DNA from: CAYSBE01 sp044337585
GTDB lineage: Bacteria; Bacteroidota; Bacteroidia; UKL13-3
Assembly (NCBI GenBank): GCA_044337585.1
Contig: JBIINH010000066.1
Coordinates: 1 to 11,731 of the forward strand
DNA length: 11,731 nt
Direction of reading: 5' to 3'
Notes under the pieces: model-generated
The model's input: the letters and a program-made list of their open reading frames with translations, nothing else
Database searches by the model: none
Told to the model about the DNA's origin: nothing
In this document: in pieces, positions 8,819-11,731 of the stretch
Position numbering within the stretch: the stretch's first letter is position 1
Layout: the number at the start of each line of letters is the position of its first letter
Position numbers and translations under genes: made by a program

Positions 8819-8865
8819 GTGGTGTGGAAATCCCGCTAAAAGCAGGAGAACACCCCGACACTAGG
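8819..8865 (-). pseudogene. Probable degraded 3'-half of a tRNA-Phe copy
   Basis: This stretch repeats, in the same order and orientation, two 9-nt blocks of the intact tRNA-Phe gene: GTGGTGTGG (8819-8827, equal to 8903-8911, the acceptor 3' arm) and CCCCGACAC (8853-8861, equal to 8925-8933, the T stem and variable loop). Around the second block the match extends to GAAC before it and AGG after it with one inserted base and one mismatch. The distance between the blocks is 12 nt longer than in the real gene, so the T arm is disrupted and no 5' half is present. It cannot be a working tRNA. Chance similarity of two GC-rich blocks is the alternative. Confidence 0.5.
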
Positions 8866-8870
8866 CATAA

Positions 8871-8894
8871 AAAAACCCCGACTATTCGGGGTTT
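8871..8894 (-). terminator. Rho-independent terminator of the tRNA-Phe transcript
   Basis: On the minus strand AAACCCCGA (from 8894) pairs perfectly with TCGGGGTTT (to 8873) around a 4-nt loop, followed by further T residues, giving a GC-rich 9-bp stem with a T tract. It begins 9 nt beyond the mature 3' end of the tRNA, the expected place. Confidence 0.85.
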
Positions 8895-8903
8895 CTATTT
8901 GGG

Positions 8904-8976
8904 TGGTGTGGGAGGGAATCGAACCCCCGACACAAGGATTTTCAGTCCTTTGCTCTACCAACTGAGCTACCGCACC
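8904..8976 (-). tRNA. tRNA-Phe (anticodon GAA)
   Basis: A 73-nt cloverleaf reads on the minus strand as follows: acceptor GGTGCGG (8976-8970); D stem GCTC/GAGC with an 8-nt loop AGTTGGTA; anticodon stem AAGGA/TCCTT with loop CTGAAAA (8945-8939), giving anticodon GAA; variable loop GTGTC; T stem GGGGG/CCCTC around TTCGATT; and acceptor 3' arm CCACACC followed by discriminator A at 8904. CCA is not encoded (the next bases read CCC), as is usual in Bacteroidota. One oddity: acceptor position 5 is C and position 68 is A, so the stem has a single C-A mismatch. All other stems pair, with a G-T wobble in the T stem. A promoter lies upstream and a strong hairpin terminator downstream, so it is transcribed as a single-gene unit. 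Confidence 0.95.
8940..8959. repeat. 20-nt direct repeat, copy 1 (inside tRNA-Phe)
   Basis: TTTCAGTCCTTTGCTCTACC on the plus strand, covering the anticodon loop, 5' anticodon stem, 3' D stem and part of the D loop of the tRNA. An exact second copy starts 44 nt further on. Confidence 0.95.
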
Positions 8977-8983
8977 TTTTCTA

Positions 8984-9003
8984 TTTCAGTCCTTTGCTCT
9001 ACC
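8984..9003. repeat. 20-nt direct repeat, copy 2 (tRNA-Phe fragment in the tRNA leader)
   Basis: An exact copy of the 20-nt block at 8940-8959, located between the tRNA promoter and the mature tRNA 5' end, so it should be transcribed in the precursor leader and removed by 5' processing. Sequence on both sides does not match the tRNA, so this is an isolated middle fragment and not a second gene. Confidence 0.95.
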
Positions 9004-9024
9004 TCAATTTTGTTTTAAGGATTG

Positions 9025-9057
9025 CAAATGTAGACTTTTCTAAAAGGTGTGCAAAAA
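9025..9057 (-). promoter_or_regulatory. Bacteroidota-type promoter for tRNA-Phe
   Basis: On the minus strand TTTTTG (9057-9052) is followed after exactly 19 nt by TACATTTG (9032-9025). This fits the primary-sigma consensus of Bacteroidota (TTTG, 19-21 nt, TAnnTTTG) at every defined position. Transcription would start near 9018-9020, about 42 nt before the mature tRNA 5' end. Confidence 0.75.
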
Positions 9058-9129
9058 TATTTTCAATAAATTAAGCATTTTACTGCCTCGTGTGTTTCTT
9101 TATTATTATTGTATCAAAATAATCAGCAC

Positions 9130-10443
9130 ATGATTGAACAAATACTTTTTGTAATTATCAGCGGAATCGCCATTTATTTCTTTACTAAAAATCTGGCTAA
9201 AATTCGCAGAAACATATTATTAGGCAAGGATATCGACCTAAGTGACAACAAGCCAAAAAGATTTAAAACTATGCTGAAAGTTGCTTTTGGACAAACCAAA
9301 ATGGTTGCACGTCCTATTCCTTTCTTCTTGCATTTGGTGGTTTATGTTGGGTTTGTACTTATCAATATTGAAGTAGTCGAAATATTAATTGATGGCATAT
9401 TTGGAACACACCGCGTGCTATCATTTATGGGTCCTGTGTATGACGTTGCTATTGGATTTTTTGAGATTTTAGCTTTTGGTGTTTTAGTGGCATGCGTTTT
9501 CTTCCTTAGCAGAAGGTATATATTGAAATTGGGGCGCTTTCAAGGGTCCGAGCTAAAGGGGTTTGCAAATAGAGATGCGGCCACAATTCTATTTGTTGAA
9601 ATAATACTGATGGCTGCTTTATTAAAAATGAATGCTGCCGATCAAATTTTACAAGGCCGTGGAAATGATCATTATTTTGCCGCAGGTTCATTCCCAATTA
9701 GCAGTTGGCTTATTGTGCCAATATTCAATATGCTTAATTTTAGTGATGGCATGCTTGTTTTTATAGAAAGGGCTGCTTGGTGGTTTCACATAATTGGAAT
9801 TTTTGCCTTTATGAATTACCTTCCATTTAGCAAACACTTTCATATCATCATGGCCTTTCCAAACACATTTTACTCTAACCTAAATGCCAAGGGTGAATTA
9901 AACAATATGGGCAGTGTAACCCAAGAAGTAAAACTTATGCTTGATCCATCTGCAGCTACTCCAGAGGGCTATCAACCACCAACTAGTTTTGGAGTAAAAG
10001 ATGTGCAGGATCTTACTTGGAAAAACCTCATGGATGCATACACTTGCACAGAGTGCGGACGGTGTACCTCAAGTTGCCCGCAAAATATTACGGGTAAATT
10101 ATTGTCGCCTAGAAAAATCATGATGGATGTAAGAGACCGCCTAGAGGAAGTGGGAAAAAATATTGATCATAATAAGGGCACTTTTCAAGATGACGGAAAA
10201 AATCTTCATAATTATATTAGTGAAGAAGAGCTTTGGGCTTGCAACACATGTAATGCATGTGTAGAGGCCTGTCCAGTAAACATCAATCCTATGGAAATCA
10301 TTGTTGAAATGCGCAGATTTAAAGTGATGGAACAATCTTCTGCTCCTTCGTCACTTAACAACATGTTTAATAACTTGGAAAATAACCAGGCTCCATGGCA
10401 ATTTAGTCCAATGGATAGAGCCAATTGGACCAAAGAAGATTAA
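9130..10443 (+). CDS. Membrane-bound 4Fe-4S dicluster protein (HdrC/GlpC-like with nitrate-reductase-gamma-like N-terminus)
   Basis: A 437-residue inner-membrane electron-transfer protein. The N-terminal half has about five hydrophobic segments (residues 1-18, 56-85, 96-122, 148-165, 205-232), with histidines in FFLHLVV and WWFHIIG that could ligate haem b as in nitrate-reductase-gamma-like domains. The C-terminal half has two ferredoxin-type motifs: C306/C309/C312/C316 (CTECGRCTSSCP) and C371/C374/C377/C381 (CNTCNACVEACP), each followed by the usual proline, predicting two [4Fe-4S] clusters on the cytoplasmic side. I start at the ATG at 9130; a TTG at 9109 is in frame but would add seven polar residues before the first helix. 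TATTATTG at 9104-9111 resembles a -7 element but lacks a good -33 partner. Homologues often pair with a cysteine-rich HdrB-like protein, which is absent here. The redox partner is unknown. Confidence 0.85.
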   Translation: MIEQILFVIISGIAIYFFTKNLAKIRRNILLGKDIDLSDNKPKRFKTMLKVAFGQTKMVARPIPFFLHLVVYVGFVLINIEVVEILIDGIFGTHRVLSFMGPVYDVAIGFFEILAFGVLVACVFFLSRRYILKLGRFQGSELKGFANRDAATILFVEIILMAALLKMNAADQILQGRGNDHYFAAGSFPISSWLIVPIFNMLNFSDGMLVFIERAAWWFHIIGIFAFMNYLPFSKHFHIIMAFPNTFYSNLNAKGELNNMGSVTQEVKLMLDPSAATPEGYQPPTSFGVKDVQDLTWKNLMDAYTCTECGRCTSSCPQNITGKLLSPRKIMMDVRDRLEEVGKNIDHNKGTFQDDGKNLHNYISEEELWACNTCNACVEACPVNINPMEIIVEMRRFKVMEQSSAPSSLNNMFNNLENNQAPWQFSPMDRANWTKED

Positions 10444-10448
10444 TGCAT

Positions 10449-11216
10449 TTATTCAAACTGATATGCCAAGCCTATATGTAGATTAATCATTTGGTAGAAT
10501 TGTGTGTAATCAATAATTGAAAATGCAATTCCAAATTGCTGAAAAACAAGGCGCCTATCGGTGTATTCTTGTTCGCTGTAGGTAAATTCTCCGCCCCCTA
10601 ACAATAAAATATTTTTATACAATTTGTGCCTAAATAATAAGCCTCCGCTAAATGCAATTTGATTGGCGCTAGACGATGTGGTCAAAAAATTAAACTGATC
10701 ATTAGTTTGCGTATTCAAAACGGTGAACCGAAATTCAGGAAATACAGTATTTGTAAGTCCTGCTTCTGCAAACACCTCGATTGTTGTTTTTGACATCCGA
10801 AATGGATAAAATAACCCCAACTGCACGCCACTCATTTCATAGTTATCGGCACTCAATGCAGTTACTTCAGAATTTCCTGATACAAATGGACTAAATGTTT
10901 GGTACTTGTTCATGTCTTCTTGTAATGCTTTGGTATTAACGCCATTTTTTAAATTGATATAGGCCAATCTCAAACCCAAAAACGGCAAAAATTCATATCC
11001 GGCTTGAATTCGGAATACAGAACTGGGCGTAGCATAGCTAGCAGCATACTTTGTATATTCAGTGCTGGCATAATCTGATACGGGAATAGACAATCCAGTA
11101 GAAACCCCAATATAACCCGATAGCAAGTAATCTAAAAGTATGCCATCCGTTTTGCGCGCTTGCGAAAACGATTGCAAATTGATGGTTAACAATATGAATA
11201 AAAAGATGTATCGCAT
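10449..11216 (-). CDS. Probable outer-membrane beta-barrel protein, function unknown
   Basis: A 255-residue protein with an N-terminal signal peptide (hydrophobic residues 3-16, cleavage probably around SFSQ-A at 18-20). The mature part shows alternating hydrophobic/polar strands and repeated short aromatic-rich stretches such as FRIQAGYEFLPFLGLRLAYI, GVQLGLFYPF, IEVFAEAGL, FSGGLLFRH and LHIGLAYQFE. The last strand ends close to the C-terminus with an aromatic residue, as outer-membrane barrels do. This resembles the porin-like/PorT-like barrel families of Bacteroidota, but I cannot name a specific family. Its ATG shares one base with the stop of the upstream phosphatase gene (TAATG), so the two are probably translationally coupled. 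Its 3' end faces the Fe-S gene with only 5 bp between stops and no hairpin terminator in view. Confidence 0.65.
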   Translation of the reverse strand: MRYIFLFILLTINLQSFSQARKTDGILLDYLLSGYIGVSTGLSIPVSDYASTEYTKYAASYATPSSVFRIQAGYEFLPFLGLRLAYINLKNGVNTKALQEDMNKYQTFSPFVSGNSEVTALSADNYEMSGVQLGLFYPFRMSKTTIEVFAEAGLTNTVFPEFRFTVLNTQTNDQFNFLTTSSSANQIAFSGGLLFRHKLYKNILLLGGGEFTYSEQEYTDRRLVFQQFGIAFSIIDYTQFYQMINLHIGLAYQFE

Positions 11217-11731
11217 TATTGTTGAAGGTGAGAAATATCATTTGACTTTAATAAGCTAAATCCATCTTGGCTATATTCCAATAAATAAAGGCAAAGGTTG
11301 GTATGTTGAAATAATTCCATATTTGACAACTCTTTACTAAGCAACAAGCATAAAAAAATCTTCATTGCCCTACCATGCATGCAAACCAAAATATGTTCGG
11401 CATCTTCTTTCTCAATAATTGATTTAGCTGCTTTTTTTTGCCTTTCCAAGAGTTCAGCTGGGCTCTCTCCTCCTGGTATTTTTGCTTCAAAGTTTCCTCT
11501 ATCCCATTGCGCTATTAATTCGTGATAAAACATTTTCTCATTTACATTTTGAGGCTTGCCTTCAAAAATTCCCCAACTTATTTCATTTAACTCGGGCATC
11601 ACTATATGTGGCAATCCATTATTTATAAATCTCTCAACACTTTGTTTTGTCCTCTGAAGAGCTGATGTGATTACCAAGTCAAATGGAATGTGTTTGTAGT
11701 GTTCGTAGAAAAGTTCGGCTTGCTTTTGCCC
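11216..11731 (-). CDS. Histidine phosphatase family (phosphoglycerate-mutase-like) protein, N-terminus outside window
   Basis: Open from the right edge, 171 residues visible; the N-terminal RHG motif with the phosphorylated histidine must lie beyond 11731. A putative start at 11677 is a TTG inside a conserved region (FDLVITSALQRTKQS), so the gene clearly continues upstream, beginning GQKQAELFYEHY at the edge. Seen: TSALQRTKQS, the family arginine motif; PELNEISWGIFEGK, matching the L-x-E-x3-G-x-x-EG motif; and CMHGRAMKIFL with the second catalytic histidine codon at 11375-11377. The family acts on diverse phosphorylated substrates (sugar phosphates, alpha-ribazole phosphate, others) in the cytoplasm, and the substrate cannot be assigned from these motifs. 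It is coupled to the downstream barrel-protein gene through TAATG. Confidence 0.85.
   Translation of the reverse strand, partial: GQKQAELFYEHYKHIPFDLVITSALQRTKQSVERFINNGLPHIVMPELNEISWGIFEGKPQNVNEKMFYHELIAQWDRGNFEAKIPGGESPAELLERQKKAAKSIIEKEDAEHILVCMHGRAMKIFLCLLLSKELSNMELFQHTNLCLYLLEYSQDGFSLLKSNDISHLQQ

Noticed and set aside
8824..9018. A 64-residue plus-strand reading frame
   Set aside because: It runs antisense through the tRNA-Phe gene; its middle (GGNRTPDTR...LYQLSYRT) is the well-known spurious translation of a tRNA complement.
9109..9129. TTG start for the Fe-S protein
   Set aside because: It adds seven polar residues before a hydrophobic N-terminal helix; the ATG at 9130 is the better start.
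8611..9129. Integrative element with tRNA attachment site
   Set aside because: tRNA fragments are present, but there is no integrase, no cargo, and the leader fragment is from the middle of the tRNA and not its 3' end; kept only as one explanation in the findings.
11059..11241. A 60-residue minus-strand frame over the start of the barrel-protein gene
   Set aside because: It overlaps the signal-peptide-bearing gene in another frame and has no recognisable features.

Overview
The window looks like a piece of a Bacteroidota chromosome, broadly of the Chitinophagales/Sphingobacteriales/Saprospirales kind; I cannot place it further from sequence alone. The base composition is AT-rich. One secreted protein carries a type IX secretion (T9SS) C-terminal sorting domain. 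The tRNA does not encode its CCA end and sits behind a good TTTG-N19-TAnnTTTG promoter. Starts lack clear Shine-Dalgarno sites. All of these fit Bacteroidota.

Positions 1-7689, all on the minus strand, form a tightly packed gene train. In transcription order it encodes a VanZ-like membrane protein, FabG, a large membrane protein with a von Willebrand A (VWA) domain, GalE, RmlB, RmlA, a bifunctional phosphoglucose/phosphomannose isomerase and a CpsB/YwqE-type PHP tyrosine phosphatase cut by the window edge. Gaps are about 9-45 bp and the last two genes overlap by 4 bp. The five genes from galE onward are a sugar-nucleotide and polysaccharide-control module: they interconvert hexose phosphates, make dTDP-glucose and dTDP-4-keto-6-deoxyglucose, epimerise UDP-glucose/UDP-galactose, and end with a phosphatase family known to regulate capsule and exopolysaccharide export. 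Glycosyltransferases, RmlC and RmlD are not in view. The upstream genes (VanZ-like, FabG, VWA protein) are envelope or lipid genes that may share the transcript.

Positions 7690-8610 hold a divergently transcribed secreted protein with a single CxxCH motif, a choice-of-anchor V-like domain and a T9SS tail. It is followed by a noncoding stretch of about 520 bp (8611-9129). That stretch contains two hairpin terminators, a tRNA-Phe(GAA) gene on the minus strand with its promoter, an extra perfect hairpin, and two pieces of tRNA-Phe-like sequence on either side of the intact gene.

Positions 9130-10443 encode a membrane-anchored protein with two [4Fe-4S] motifs, of the nitrate-reductase-gamma/heterodisulfide-reductase-C type. 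It converges with 5 bp spacing on a minus-strand pair: a probable outer-membrane beta-barrel protein, translationally coupled (TAATG) to an upstream histidine phosphatase that runs off the right edge.

Most of the window is ordinary housekeeping and envelope content. I found no convincing undescribed defence, mobile or biosynthetic system. The least explained part is the tRNA-Phe neighbourhood (8796-9057), with its tRNA fragments, hairpins and a mismatched acceptor stem.
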